Assembly (NCBI RefSeq): GCF_016735595.1
Contig: NZ_JAERRB010000012.1
Location: 186,001-250,000 of the forward strand
From: Chryseolinea lacunae
Lineage (GTDB): Bacteria; Bacteroidota; Bacteroidia; Cytophagales; Cyclobacteriaceae
Direction: 5' to 3'
Length of the DNA: 64,000 nt
The notes beneath the pieces were generated by a model. That model was given only the letters and a program-made list of their open reading frames with translations. It had not been told where the DNA came from and did no database searches. A program made the position numbers and the translations under genes. Positions 9,024 through 17,970 of this stretch are shown here, in pieces (within the stretch, counting starts at the first letter, position 1; each line of letters starts with the position of its first letter).

Positions 9024-9404
9024 TTATCGGGCGAATCCGATGTAAACAAAACCGTCTTCAATTTTTACGGGGAAGACGGCCAGTTTTTCTTCCGTGGCAT
9101 TGAGGCATTCGCCGTTGCGCAGGGAAAATGTTTTCTTGTGAAAGGGACATGCCACCTTCGGCTCTTCCGAAACCGAACCGATTATGCCACGCGACAGTAC
9201 CATTTGCATTTTGTGTGGACATAAATTCTGGCAGGCATACCACTCGCTGCGACGTGCGAAATTGAAGACGGCAATTTGCTGGTCTTTATATTTCACACAG
9301 GCGCCGCCGTTCTCGGGAAAGTCGGAGGCACGCGCTGCTTTGAACCAAACTTTGATGTCGTTGTCCACCGTTGCCAGGGACCTGATGTCGTTCAATATTT
9401 CCAT
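9024..9404 (-). CDS. nirD: Nitrite reductase small subunit NirD (Rieske-type)
   Basis: 126 residues starting at ATG 9404; a longer reading frame to 10007 overlaps nirB and is not the gene. The protein has a Rieske fold. Unlike the enterobacterial NirD, which has lost the cluster ligands, this one keeps Cys62-x-His64 and Cys86-x2-His89, so it may carry a real [2Fe-2S] cluster. It pairs with the NirB large subunit, whose stop lies 8 bp upstream, to reduce nitrite to ammonium with NADH in the cytoplasm. A strong terminator follows. A separate Rieske ferredoxin role is possible, but the position argues for NirD. Confidence 0.88.
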   Translation of the reverse strand: MEILNDIRSLATVDNDIKVWFKAARASDFPENGGACVKYKDQQIAVFNFARRSEWYACQNLCPHKMQMVLSRGIIGSVSEEPKVACPFHKKTFSLRNGECLNATEEKLAVFPVKIEDGFVYIGFAR

Positions 9405-9412
9405 AGTGAATT

Positions 9413-11905
9413 TTATTTTTTGTTCCAGTCTTCCGGAAATTTCTGTCCACGCATCTCCACAAATGACAAGGTGGAGTCGCTGCTGTCGTCGTTTATGAAG
9501 TGTTTGAATTGTGCGCGTTGTGCAGGATCTTCCACCACTTTTTTCCATTCGCAGTGATAGTTGGCAATGAGTGCCTGCATGTCTTTCTCCAATTCCTCCC
9601 CAATGCCCAGTGAATCGTTCACCACCACATCGTAGAGGTATTCGAGACCGCCTTCCATTTTGTTGAGCCAAGTGGCCGTGCGCGTGAGCGGGTCGGCCGT
9701 TTTGATGTAGAACATGAGGAAGCGATCGATGAGTTTCACGCAGGTGTCGGTGTCCACATCGGTCACCAACAGTTTGGCGTGCTGCGGACGCGAACCGCCA
9801 TTGCCACACACATAGAGGTTCCAGCCTTTTTCTGTGGCGATGATGCCAAAGTCTTTCGATTGGGCTTCGGCACATTCGCGAATACATCCCGACACAGCGC
9901 CTTTCAGTTTGTGCGGCGCACGCAGTCCTTTGTAGCGATCTTCGATGAAGATGGCAAACGCCACCGAATCCTGAACACCGAAACGACACCACGTGGAGCC
10001 TACACAACTTTTGATGGTGCGCAAGGCTTTTCCATAGGCATGACCGCTTTCAAAACCTTCGGCAATCAGCTCTTCCCAAATTTCAGGAAGCTGCTCCACA
10101 CGGGCGCCAAACATGTCGATGCGTTGGCCACCGGTGATCTTGGTATACAGTCCATACGCCTTGGCAATGCGGCCGATGGCGATCAGTTTTTCGGGTGTGA
10201 TTTCTCCCCCGGCAATGCGCGGCACCACCGAGTAGGTGCCCCCGCGTTGAATGTTTGCCAGGAACCTGTCGTTGGTGTCTTGAATGGTTGATTGGTTCAG
10301 GATGGGCTCATTCCAGATGCTGGCCAGCAACGAAGCCACCGCGGGCTGGCACACCTCGCAGCCATGACCTTTGCCATGCTGTTCAAGCACGTCTTCATAG
10401 GATTTCAGTCCTTTCACCTTGATGATGTCGTAGAGTTCCTGACGGGTGAAGTCGAAGTGTTCGCACAGCGATTTCTTCACGGTCACTCCCATCGATTCCA
10501 ATGTGAGTTTAAGGATGTCGTTCACCATGGGCGTGCATCCGCCACATCCGGTGCAGGCTTTGGTTGACTTCTTCAGGTCGTCGAGCGTCTTCACACCCTT
10601 CTCGGTGATCTGAAGCACGAGGTCGCCTTTGGTGATGTTCTCGCAGGCACAAATCTGCGCGCTGTCGGGAAGGCTTTTCACACCGGCACCTTCTTCGCCC
10701 TTGCCGGGTGCGCCAATGATAAGCGACTCGGGTTGTGCGGGCAGGGCCATGCGGTTCATCACCATTTGATGAAAGAGGTTGTACTGGCTGGCGTCGCCCA
10801 CCAGGATGCCACCCAGCAGGAGCTTTCCGTCGGCCGAGATGTTTATGCGCTTATAGACACCGTTGTGTTTGTCCTGAAAGGCAATGGGAATGCTTCCGGG
10901 CGTTTCTCCCAGGGCATCGCCAAAGCTTCCCACATCAACGCCCATCAGCTTCAGCTTGGTAGACATGTCGAAGCCTTGAAACAGTTTGGAGAAGTCGCCG
11001 GCAATCTGGCGCACCACAATGTCGGCCATTTCATAGCCGGGCGCCACGAGGCCATACACCATGTTGCTGTGCACCGCCACTTCGCCAATGGCAAAGATGT
11101 TTTCGTCGCTGGTTTGCAAAAAGTCATTTACCAGCACACCGCCACGGGCGTGCACTTCCAATCCACTGGCCTTCGCCACCTCGTCGCGGGGACGAATGCC
11201 GGCAGAGATCACCAGCATTTCCACCGGCAGAAACGAAGCGTCGGCAAATTCCAGTCCTTCAAGCTTGCCGTTGCCGGCGATGCGTTTTGTGCTTTTGTTG
11301 AGGTGCACCGTGATGCCCAGCTGCGAAAGCTTGTGGAGCAGAATGTTGGAGCCCGCTTCGTCGAGTTGCCGGGGCATGAGGCGCGAGGCAAATTCAACCA
11401 CGTGGGTTTGCAGACCCAGGTCGATCAGTGCCTTGCCGGCTTCGAGTCCCAGCAAGCCACCGCCCATCACGGCTGCGCATTTTATTTTCTTTCCATAGTC
11501 AATGATCTGGTTCAGGTCTTCAATGGTGCGATACACAAACACACCGTCGCGTTCCACACCTTCGATGGCCGGCACAAACGGACTGGAGCCGGTAGCCAGC
11601 ACGAGGTAGTCGTAGTGATCCGTTTTGCCCGTGTGGGTGCGGATGGTTTTTGCGTCGCGGTTAATCTCCGTCACCAGTTCGCCGAGGTGCAGCACAATGT
11701 TGTGCTCCGCATACCACGACGCCGGGGCCATCAGCAAATCTTCGGCGGTCTTGCCCGAGAAGTAGCTGCTGAGGTGCACGCGGTCATAGGCAGGCCGCGG
11801 TTCTTCACCATATACAATGACTTCGGCGGCTACCGACTGCTTACGTAGCTTCTCACAGAACTTGTAGCCGACCATTCCATTTCCTACGACGATGATACGC
11901 TTCAT
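9413..11905 (-). CDS. nirB: Nitrite reductase [NAD(P)H] large subunit NirB
   Basis: 830 residues, the usual NirB length. The N-terminal part is an FAD/NAD(P) reductase (VGNGMVG near residue 6; GGGLLGLEAG near 150). A BFD-like [2Fe-2S] segment has CACEN and CTGCGGC. The ferredoxin-like and sulfite/nitrite reductase domains follow. The siroheme/[4Fe-4S] ligands are Cys634, Cys640, Cys674 and Cys678 (C-x5-C and C-x3-C). It reduces nitrite to ammonium in the cytoplasm with NirD, the next gene. It is transcribed divergently from the siroheme-pathway methyltransferase, with twin palindromic TACGTA sites between the two. Confidence 0.97.
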   Translation of the reverse strand: MKRIIVVGNGMVGYKFCEKLRKQSVAAEVIVYGEEPRPAYDRVHLSSYFSGKTAEDLLMAPASWYAEHNIVLHLGELVTEINRDAKTIRTHTGKTDHYDYLVLATGSSPFVPAIEGVERDGVFVYRTIEDLNQIIDYGKKIKCAAVMGGGLLGLEAGKALIDLGLQTHVVEFASRLMPRQLDEAGSNILLHKLSQLGITVHLNKSTKRIAGNGKLEGLEFADASFLPVEMLVISAGIRPRDEVAKASGLEVHARGGVLVNDFLQTSDENIFAIGEVAVHSNMVYGLVAPGYEMADIVVRQIAGDFSKLFQGFDMSTKLKLMGVDVGSFGDALGETPGSIPIAFQDKHNGVYKRINISADGKLLLGGILVGDASQYNLFHQMVMNRMALPAQPESLIIGAPGKGEEGAGVKSLPDSAQICACENITKGDLVLQITEKGVKTLDDLKKSTKACTGCGGCTPMVNDILKLTLESMGVTVKKSLCEHFDFTRQELYDIIKVKGLKSYEDVLEQHGKGHGCEVCQPAVASLLASIWNEPILNQSTIQDTNDRFLANIQRGGTYSVVPRIAGGEITPEKLIAIGRIAKAYGLYTKITGGQRIDMFGARVEQLPEIWEELIAEGFESGHAYGKALRTIKSCVGSTWCRFGVQDSVAFAIFIEDRYKGLRAPHKLKGAVSGCIRECAEAQSKDFGIIATEKGWNLYVCGNGGSRPQHAKLLVTDVDTDTCVKLIDRFLMFYIKTADPLTRTATWLNKMEGGLEYLYDVVVNDSLGIGEELEKDMQALIANYHCEWKKVVEDPAQRAQFKHFINDDSSDSTLSFVEMRGQKFPEDWNKK

Positions 11906-11937
11906 TGCAAACGATTTAAGTAATAAACGGGTAAATA

Positions 11938-11998
11938 TTACGTAATTATACGTAAATAATCTTCTTCAAAGCAAATGTTTTTACGTATAATTACGTAA
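11938..11998. promoter_or_regulatory. Twin inverted operators between nirB and cobA
   Basis: The 16-mer TACGTAATTATACGTA lies at 11939-11954, and its exact reverse complement at 11982-11997. The match extends to 19 bp (11938-11956 and 11980-11998). Centres are 43 bp apart, about four helix turns. Each site reads as two TACGTA(A/T) heptamers inverted with a 2-bp gap, the 7-2-7 layout of NarL sites. One lies 33 bp before nirB, the other 14 bp before cobA. Confidence 0.6.
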
Positions 11999-12011
11999 AT
12001 ATTTTAAGCCT

Positions 12012-12788
12012 ATGTCATCGAACCAAAATCGTATCATTTTGCTCGGCGCCGGTCCCGGCGATCCGGAATTGCTCTCTATTAAAGGAATGAAAGCCTTGCA
12101 GCAAGCCGACGTGGTGTTGTATGATGCCCTGGTCGCATCCGAAATTCTGGACCACACTTCGCCGGAGTGCAAGCGTGTGTTTGTGGGAAAGCGGAAAGGC
12201 AAAAAGGAATTTTCGCAGGAAGAGATCAACCAGCTTCTTGTATTCTATGCCGGTCGCTACAACTGTGTGGTGCGTTTGAAAGGTGGCGATCCGTTTGTGT
12301 TCGGACGGGGGCATGAAGAGTTGGAGTATGCCGCGCACCGCGGGCTGAACGTCGAAATCATTCCAGGCATATCCAGTGCCTTGGCGGCGCCGGCAGCGGT
12401 GGGCATTCCCGTGACCAAGCGTGGTGTGAACGAGAGCTTTTGGGTGGTCACCGGCACGCTGGCTTCGGGTGAGATCGGGAAGGATCTGTTTTTGGCGGCA
12501 CAGTCTTCGGCCACGGTCATCGTGCTGATGGGCATGTCGCACCTGGCAGAGATTGCCGCCCTGATTTCGCGCGAACGTTCGCCGCATGAACCCATGGCCG
12601 TAATTCAACAAGCGACCTGGACCGGGCAGCAGCACGTGACGGGCCGTGCTCATACTATTGTTGACGATGCCGCCCGCCAGGGCATTGGTGCGCCGGCCGT
12701 GATTGTGATCGGCAACGTGGTGGCTGAGCAACGCCTGCCCCAGGCCCTCGCCTACGCGTCGGAATATTGTCTAACTTTGAAATCGTAA
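12012..12788 (+). CDS. cobA: Uroporphyrinogen-III C-methyltransferase (SUMT)
   Basis: 258 residues. The N-terminal LLGAGPGDPELLSIKG and the VVRLKGGDPFVFGRG block are the two signature motifs of the SAM-dependent tetrapyrrole methylases, and PGISSALAAPAAVGIPVTKRG is characteristic of SUMT. It makes precorrin-2 from uroporphyrinogen III, the first step to siroheme, which NirB needs. It lacks the CysG dehydrogenase/chelatase part, so those steps must be encoded elsewhere. It faces nirB across a shared regulatory region and is followed after 6 bp by the nitrate-reductase-associated gene. Confidence 0.95.
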   Translation: MSSNQNRIILLGAGPGDPELLSIKGMKALQQADVVLYDALVASEILDHTSPECKRVFVGKRKGKKEFSQEEINQLLVFYAGRYNCVVRLKGGDPFVFGRGHEELEYAAHRGLNVEIIPGISSALAAPAAVGIPVTKRGVNESFWVVTGTLASGEIGKDLFLAAQSSATVIVLMGMSHLAEIAALISRERSPHEPMAVIQQATWTGQQHVTGRAHTIVDDAARQGIGAPAVIVIGNVVAEQRLPQALAYASEYCLTLKS

Positions 12789-12794
12789 ACGACC

Positions 12795-13268
12795 ATGACC
12801 ATCAACCGAAACATCATCGAATACTTTCGCTTCGAAGAAGACTTTGTAGAAGACAACGTGCGCTGCATTCCCATGATTGTGCGTTTCAAACTCGACGCCG
12901 CGGGCGTGAAACTGAAACTGGCCGAATGGAGCAAGATGACACCCCACGAGCGCGAACGCCTCGCCACCCTTTCCTGTGAAACGGAAGAAGAAATTTCGAT
13001 CTATCAGCGCTACCTGAAACACCTCGTGTGGCATCGCACCGGTCAGGAGGCTACTCCCCTGCAGGTGCAGGCCAATCCGGCGTGGTCGGTGCTGTCGACG
13101 TTGCCGGAGTTGCTGTCGGCGAAACTCAGTGAAGTCAATCAAACCATTTCTCTTCTGCAATGGCAACGTTTGTCGGTGCTGCAGCGGTTCGCGTTGCTGA
13201 AACTGAGTAGCGGCGGGCATGAGCACAAGAACTTTCAGAAGGCGTTGGAGGAGTTTGAATTGGTTTAA
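12795..13268 (+). CDS. Nitrate reductase associated protein family
   Basis: 157 residues, no signal peptide or membrane segment. The N-terminal part (FEEDFVEDNVRCIPMIVRFKLDAAG, here split as FEEDFVED, RCIPMIVR and FKLDAAGVKL) fits my memory of the Nitr_red_assoc family, found beside nitrate assimilation genes in cyanobacteria and other groups. Its biochemical role is unknown. It begins 6 bp after cobA, so both are probably one transcript under the nitrate-responsive sites. The family assignment is from recall of the motif pattern and was not tested by a search. Confidence 0.65.
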   Translation: MTINRNIIEYFRFEEDFVEDNVRCIPMIVRFKLDAAGVKLKLAEWSKMTPHERERLATLSCETEEEISIYQRYLKHLVWHRTGQEATPLQVQANPAWSVLSTLPELLSAKLSEVNQTISLLQWQRLSVLQRFALLKLSSGGHEHKNFQKALEEFELV

Positions 13269-13316
13269 GGCCTCTTTTCCCCCTATAAAAGTCCCTTTGT
13301 TCCGGCGGTGGAGAAC

Positions 13317-13901
13317 TTAAGATCCCCCAGCCTCCTTCATCTGCTCCGGATAATTCACATTCAGAAACAAGTTCTCGTCCTGCGATTCGATGCGGGTCAC
13401 GTCTTCTGTTTTCAGGAAGGCGCGTGGGCTGATGTTTCCTGCCTTGGCATTTTTTAACAAGCGTGGAAACGCGGCTGGTTCCCAGAGGGCCAGCATGGGC
13501 TCCGGGGCGCCGGCTTTAACGTCCAGGAAGCACGTTGCCAGCCGGGTTGGGTTGCGGTGTGACAGCAGGATTTGGAGGGTCGCCGCCGTGATGTTGGGGA
13601 GGTCGATGGCCATGACCAGCCACGCCTTGTCGGGGTGCCGGTGAAACGCGCTCAGAATTCCATTGATGGGCCCGTCAAACGCATAGTGATCTTCCAGCGG
13701 TTGAAGCGCTTCGGCCACCCGCTGCTCGGGGCGACAGGAAATGTATACGTTTTCACAACAGCCCGACAACAAGTCGAATACGTGCTGGCGCTGGGGTTTC
13801 CCGTCGTGATACAAAATGAGGCCTTTGTCTTTGCCCATGCGCGTGCTTTTACCGCCTGACAAAACCAATCCGTAAATGTTTTTCAAAAGGGCCTCTTGCA
13901 T
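13317..13901 (-). CDS. mobA: Molybdenum cofactor guanylyltransferase MobA
   Basis: 194 residues. The N-terminal GLVLSGGKSTRMGKDKGL is the nucleotide-binding signature of MobA-type nucleotidyltransferases, and the later AIDLPNI matches the metal-binding D-P-like motif. It attaches GMP to molybdopterin to make the MGD cofactor used by the nitrate reductase of this locus. It is convergent with the preceding gene, its stop 49 bp away. No terminator is visible between them. Confidence 0.9.
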   Translation of the reverse strand: MQEALLKNIYGLVLSGGKSTRMGKDKGLILYHDGKPQRQHVFDLLSGCCENVYISCRPEQRVAEALQPLEDHYAFDGPINGILSAFHRHPDKAWLVMAIDLPNITAATLQILLSHRNPTRLATCFLDVKAGAPEPMLALWEPAAFPRLLKNAKAGNISPRAFLKTEDVTRIESQDENLFLNVNYPEQMKEAGGS

Positions 13902-14012
13902 CCTTCAAAAGTAGGCAACGGCGATCTTCCGCGCCCGACTTTCTCGTGATGTCCTTTCATATAATAAATGGATTAACTTTACCTCGCCACCTGTAATTTT
14001 ACTTTTTTACCG

Positions 14013-17000
14013 ATGAATATTTCCGAGCTAAGTTTAAAGCGACCGGTGCTGGCCGTGGTGATGAACGTCATTATCGTGATTTTCGGCGCCATTGGTTTTT
14101 CCTTCCTGGGGGTGCGCGACTATCCTGCGATTGATCCGCCCAACATCAGTGTGCGCACATCCTACTCGGGCGCAAACGCCGACATTGTAGAGTCACAAAT
14201 CACCGAGCCGCTCGAGAAATCCATCAACGGCATCGCCGGCATCAAAAATATCTCATCCACTTCCAGCCAGGGTTCCAGCAGCATCAACATCGAGTTCGAT
14301 CTGGGCGTTGATCTGGAGGCGGCGGCCAACGATGTGCGCGATAAAGTATCGCAGGCCTCGCGCCAATTGCCGCAGGACTTGGATGCTCCACCCGAAGTGT
14401 CGAAGGCCGATGCCAGCTCGGACTATATTATATCGCTGACCGTGCAGAGCAACGCGCGCAATCAGCTGGACCTTACGGAATATGCCACCAACATTCTCAT
14501 GGAGCGGTTTCAGACCATTCCCGGTGTGAGCAACATCCGCATTCTGGGCGAGAAAAAATATGCGATGCGCATCTGGCTCGACCCCAGCAAACTCACGGCC
14601 TACAGCCTCACGCCCCTCGACGTGCTGGACGCGCTCAACAAAGAGAATGTGGAACTGCCTTCGGGAAAAATTGCCGGCAATGCCACGGAGCTTACCGTAC
14701 GCACCTTCGGAAAACTTTTTAGCGAAGAAGACTTCAATAACGTGCGCATCAAAACCCGCACCGTCGGCTCCATCCGCCTGCGCGATGTGGGCACCGCCGT
14801 GCTCGGTCCCGAAAACGAAGAGACGATTTTGAAGGGCCGGCTAGTGCCCATGATCAGCATCGCGCTCATTCCCTTGCCCGGATCAAACTATGTGGAGATC
14901 GCCGACGAGTTCTACAAGCGTCTCGAAAAAATCAAAAAAGAAGTACCCGAAGACATCACCCTCACGGTGGCCACCGACCAGACGGTGTTTATCAAGCGCT
15001 CCATTTTTGAAGTGGAAGAAACACTCATCCTGTCGTTCCTGCTGGTGGTGCTCATAGTGTTTCTCTTCTTCCGCGATTTCATTATCGCCATCCGCCCGCT
15101 CATCGACATCCCGGTTTCACTCATTGCTACGTTCTTTATTATGTATGTGGCGGGCTTCTCCATCAACGTGCTCACCATGCTGGGCATCGTGCTGGCCACC
15201 GGCCTTGTGGTGGACGATGGTATTGTTGTGACGGAAAACATTTATAAGAAATTGGAAGGCGGCATGAACAAGTTTCAGGCAGCCCGCGAAGGATCGAAAG
15301 AAATTTATTTTGCTGTTATCTCCACGTCCATCACGCTGGCCGTGGTGTTTTTGCCGATCATCTTTTTACAAGGCTTTGTGGGGCGACTGTTTCGCGAGTT
15401 TGGATTTGTAGTAGCCGGCGCGGTGTTGATTTCGTGCTTTGTGTCGCTCACGCTCACACCGGTGCTGAGTGTTAAGTTAACACGCGATCATCGGAAGAAG
15501 TCAAAATTTTATCTGGTCACAGAGTCGTTCTTTGTCGGCATGGAGACGGGCTATCGCAACATGCTCACGGCGTTTATGAAAGTTCGCTGGGTGGCGTTTG
15601 TTATTGTGATCGCTTGTGTGGTGGCCTCGGTTCTCATTGCAAAAGTGTTGCCGGCCGAGTTGGCGCCATTGGAAGATCGCAATCAGTTCAGGTTGCAGGT
15701 CTCAGCACCCGAAGGCATGTCGTTCGATTTTATGGAAACGTATATTGACGACATCACGGAGTTTGTGATGGACTCTGTGCCGGAAGCCAACATCATCTAC
15801 TCGCTGGCCGGCTCGTCTAATTCCGGTGGCTCTGGTGTGAATGGCGGCTTTGTGCGCGTGTTTCTTAACGATCCCAACGAACGCCTCCGTTCGCAGCAGG
15901 AGATTGTGACGATGGTGAACAAAAATCTTCCGCGCTTTTCGGCAGGCAAAGCATCGGCCCTGCAGGAGCAAACTATCTCCACCAATCGCCGCGCGGGACA
16001 ACCCGTACAGTTTGTTATTCAGAACAATAACTTCGAAAAATTGAAAGAGGCCTTGCCCCGCTTTCTCGAAGCTGCCAGCAACCACCCCGTGTTGCAAGGT
16101 GTTGACACCGACCTCAAGTTCAATAAGCCCGAACTGCGCATCGTCATCAATCGTCTGAAGGCAACCGAGCTTGGCGTGAGCGTGGCCGACATTTCGGAGA
16201 CACTGCGGTTGGCTTATAGCAATTTGCGCTTTGGCTATTTCACCAAAGAAGGCAAGCAATATCAGGTGATCGGCCAGGTGGACCGCATCAACCGCGATGA
16301 GCCCGACGATTTGAAACGTTTGTATGTGCGCACGGGGTCTGGTGAACTGATCTCATTAGACAATCTGGTGAACATCGAGGAATCAACAACACCGCCGGCC
16401 CTCTATCACTTTAATCGCTACCGCTCCGCCACCATCTCGTCGGGCCTGGCCAACGGCAAAACCATTGGCGACGGCGTGAAGGCGATGCAGGAAATTGCCG
16501 CGGAAATGTTGGACGATACATTCACCACATCCCTCAGCGGTTCGTCGCGCGACTTTGCTGAGAGTTCCAGCAACACTTCGTTTGCCTTTGTGCTGGCGCT
16601 GGTGTTGATCTACCTCCTGCTGGCCGCGCAATTTGAGAGCTACATCGACCCGCTTGTTATCATGGTCACGGTTCCCTTGGCGGTGACGGGCGCCTTCCTC
16701 GCATTGTTCATCTTCGGCCAAACCATCAACATCTTTTCGGAGATCGGCATCATCATGCTCATTGGGTTGGTGACGAAGAACGGCATCCTCATCGTGGAGT
16801 TTGCCAATCAGAAACAGGAAGAAGGACTGTCGAAACGCGACGCGGTGATTGAAGCGTCAAAGCTTCGTCTGCGTCCCATCCTGATGACGAGCCTGGCTAT
16901 GGCATTGGGGTCGTTGCCACTGGCCCTGTCGCTGGGTGCGGCATCGAGCAGCCGTGTTCCTTTGGGCCTGGTGATTGTGGGCGGTGTTATCTTCTCGCTT

Positions 17001-17120
17001 GTTCTCACCCTGTTTGTGATCCCGGCTCTCTATTCATTCTTCTCACGCACCAAGAAACACCACGATGAAGAAGAGGATGAACCGGTGGCACACGAAAAAG
17101 ATCTTATCTACGAAGGGTGA
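14013..17120 (+). CDS. RND-family efflux transporter (inner membrane), first pump
   Basis: 1,035 residues, full length for a hydrophobe/amphiphile efflux (AcrB-like) transporter. Helix 4 carries the proton-relay pair in GLVVDDGIVVTEN. The protein shows the N-terminal helix, two large periplasmic loops and two six-helix halves. The C-terminus is charged and His-rich. No membrane fusion protein or outer-membrane channel directly accompanies it. It lies 162 bp upstream of a complete tetR-tolC-MFP-RND operon, whose adaptor and channel it may share. The substrate cannot be read from the sequence. Confidence 0.93.
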   Translation: MNISELSLKRPVLAVVMNVIIVIFGAIGFSFLGVRDYPAIDPPNISVRTSYSGANADIVESQITEPLEKSINGIAGIKNISSTSSQGSSSINIEFDLGVDLEAAANDVRDKVSQASRQLPQDLDAPPEVSKADASSDYIISLTVQSNARNQLDLTEYATNILMERFQTIPGVSNIRILGEKKYAMRIWLDPSKLTAYSLTPLDVLDALNKENVELPSGKIAGNATELTVRTFGKLFSEEDFNNVRIKTRTVGSIRLRDVGTAVLGPENEETILKGRLVPMISIALIPLPGSNYVEIADEFYKRLEKIKKEVPEDITLTVATDQTVFIKRSIFEVEETLILSFLLVVLIVFLFFRDFIIAIRPLIDIPVSLIATFFIMYVAGFSINVLTMLGIVLATGLVVDDGIVVTENIYKKLEGGMNKFQAAREGSKEIYFAVISTSITLAVVFLPIIFLQGFVGRLFREFGFVVAGAVLISCFVSLTLTPVLSVKLTRDHRKKSKFYLVTESFFVGMETGYRNMLTAFMKVRWVAFVIVIACVVASVLIAKVLPAELAPLEDRNQFRLQVSAPEGMSFDFMETYIDDITEFVMDSVPEANIIYSLAGSSNSGGSGVNGGFVRVFLNDPNERLRSQQEIVTMVNKNLPRFSAGKASALQEQTISTNRRAGQPVQFVIQNNNFEKLKEALPRFLEAASNHPVLQGVDTDLKFNKPELRIVINRLKATELGVSVADISETLRLAYSNLRFGYFTKEGKQYQVIGQVDRINRDEPDDLKRLYVRTGSGELISLDNLVNIEESTTPPALYHFNRYRSATISSGLANGKTIGDGVKAMQEIAAEMLDDTFTTSLSGSSRDFAESSSNTSFAFVLALVLIYLLLAAQFESYIDPLVIMVTVPLAVTGAFLALFIFGQTINIFSEIGIIMLIGLVTKNGILIVEFANQKQEEGLSKRDAVIEASKLRLRPILMTSLAMALGSLPLALSLGAASSSRVPLGLVIVGGVIFSLVLTLFVIPALYSFFSRTKKHHDEEEDEPVAHEKDLIYEG

Positions 17121-17251
17121 TACTTCTACCCTGCTGAATTTTTAAACACCGTCAGAAAACGTGTGCGCCACCTTTGGGCGCAGATTAATTACCATTCACA
17201 AAAATACACGATTTGTGCACTAGGAAAGGACAACGCAATGCGCCTACCTTC

Positions 17252-17271
17252 GTTTAACAATTTTGTTAAAC
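17252..17271. promoter_or_regulatory. Perfect 20-bp palindrome, probable TetR operator
   Basis: GTTTAACAATTTTGTTAAAC has two perfect 9-bp inverted arms around a central TT. It ends 11 bp before the GTG start of the TetR-family gene. Its position suggests autorepression of the efflux operon. Confidence 0.65.
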
Positions 17272-17282
17272 ATAAAAGATAA

Positions 17283-17963
17283 GTGGGTATTCCCGAAGTT
17301 CAAACTGAGTCGCTGATCAAGGATACGGCCAAGGCGTTATTCTTTCAAAAAGGCGTTTTAAACGCAACCACGCAGGAAATTGCCGACGAAGCCGGTGTTA
17401 ACCGGGCGCTCATCCACTACTATTTCCGGTCGCGCGAATTGCTGGTGGACACGCTGCTGGAAGAAGCCGTCAACGAAAAGCGAGATCGCATCCGCTCCAT
17501 CCTGGCGTCCGAACGACCGTTCCGTGAAAAAATTCTACTCTATATAGATGCTGTCGTAGATCAAGGTCTGAAGTACCCGCACCTCGAAAATTTTATCATC
17601 ACAGAAACCGCGCGACACCCTGACAAAATGAAGATCCTATGTCCGAAAGACCGGGTGAAGTCAAGCGACATGATCCGCAAAGATCTGGACGAAGAAATTC
17701 AAAAGGGATTGATCCAACCGGTGTCGGCCGAACATTTCATCATCAACCTGTTGTCGCTTTGCAACTACCCGTTGCTGGCCAAAACGGTGGTGCAGAACAT
17801 GCATGGCATGAGTGACACGGCGTATCGGAAATTCTTACAGGATCGAAAAGATATTATTTATCAAACGTTGTTTAATGAAACTGCACCCGGCATTCTTCGT
17901 AAAGAAGAACATTCCGCAGAAGTCCACTCCATAAAGAAAACAGCAGAACAAAAGAAAGAATAA
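17283..17963 (+). CDS. TetR/AcrR-family transcriptional repressor
   Basis: 226 residues starting at GTG 17283. The N-terminal helix-turn-helix is at about residues 28-53 (TTQEIADEAGVNRALIHYYF), followed by a ligand-binding region without clear family marks. It is the first gene of an operon with TolC (7 bp downstream), the membrane fusion protein and an RND pump. It probably represses them by binding the palindrome just upstream and releases on binding a pump substrate. The rare GTG start may keep repressor levels low (inference). Confidence 0.9.
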   Translation: MGIPEVQTESLIKDTAKALFFQKGVLNATTQEIADEAGVNRALIHYYFRSRELLVDTLLEEAVNEKRDRIRSILASERPFREKILLYIDAVVDQGLKYPHLENFIITETARHPDKMKILCPKDRVKSSDMIRKDLDEEIQKGLIQPVSAEHFIINLLSLCNYPLLAKTVVQNMHGMSDTAYRKFLQDRKDIIYQTLFNETAPGILRKEEHSAEVHSIKKTAEQKKE

Positions 17964-17970
17964 TCATCGT

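Noticed and set aside
9405-10007. N-terminal extension of the nirD frame
   Set aside because: It overlaps nirB in another frame and lacks protein-like sequence; ATG 9404 gives a normal NirD.
11842-11847. Further TACGTA copies inside coding sequence
   Set aside because: A 6-mer is expected by chance about once per 4 kb; only the paired intergenic copies are counted.
10733-11848. 371-residue plus-strand frame opposite nirB
   Set aside because: It is the antisense of a well-supported nirB and has low-complexity, His-rich sequence.
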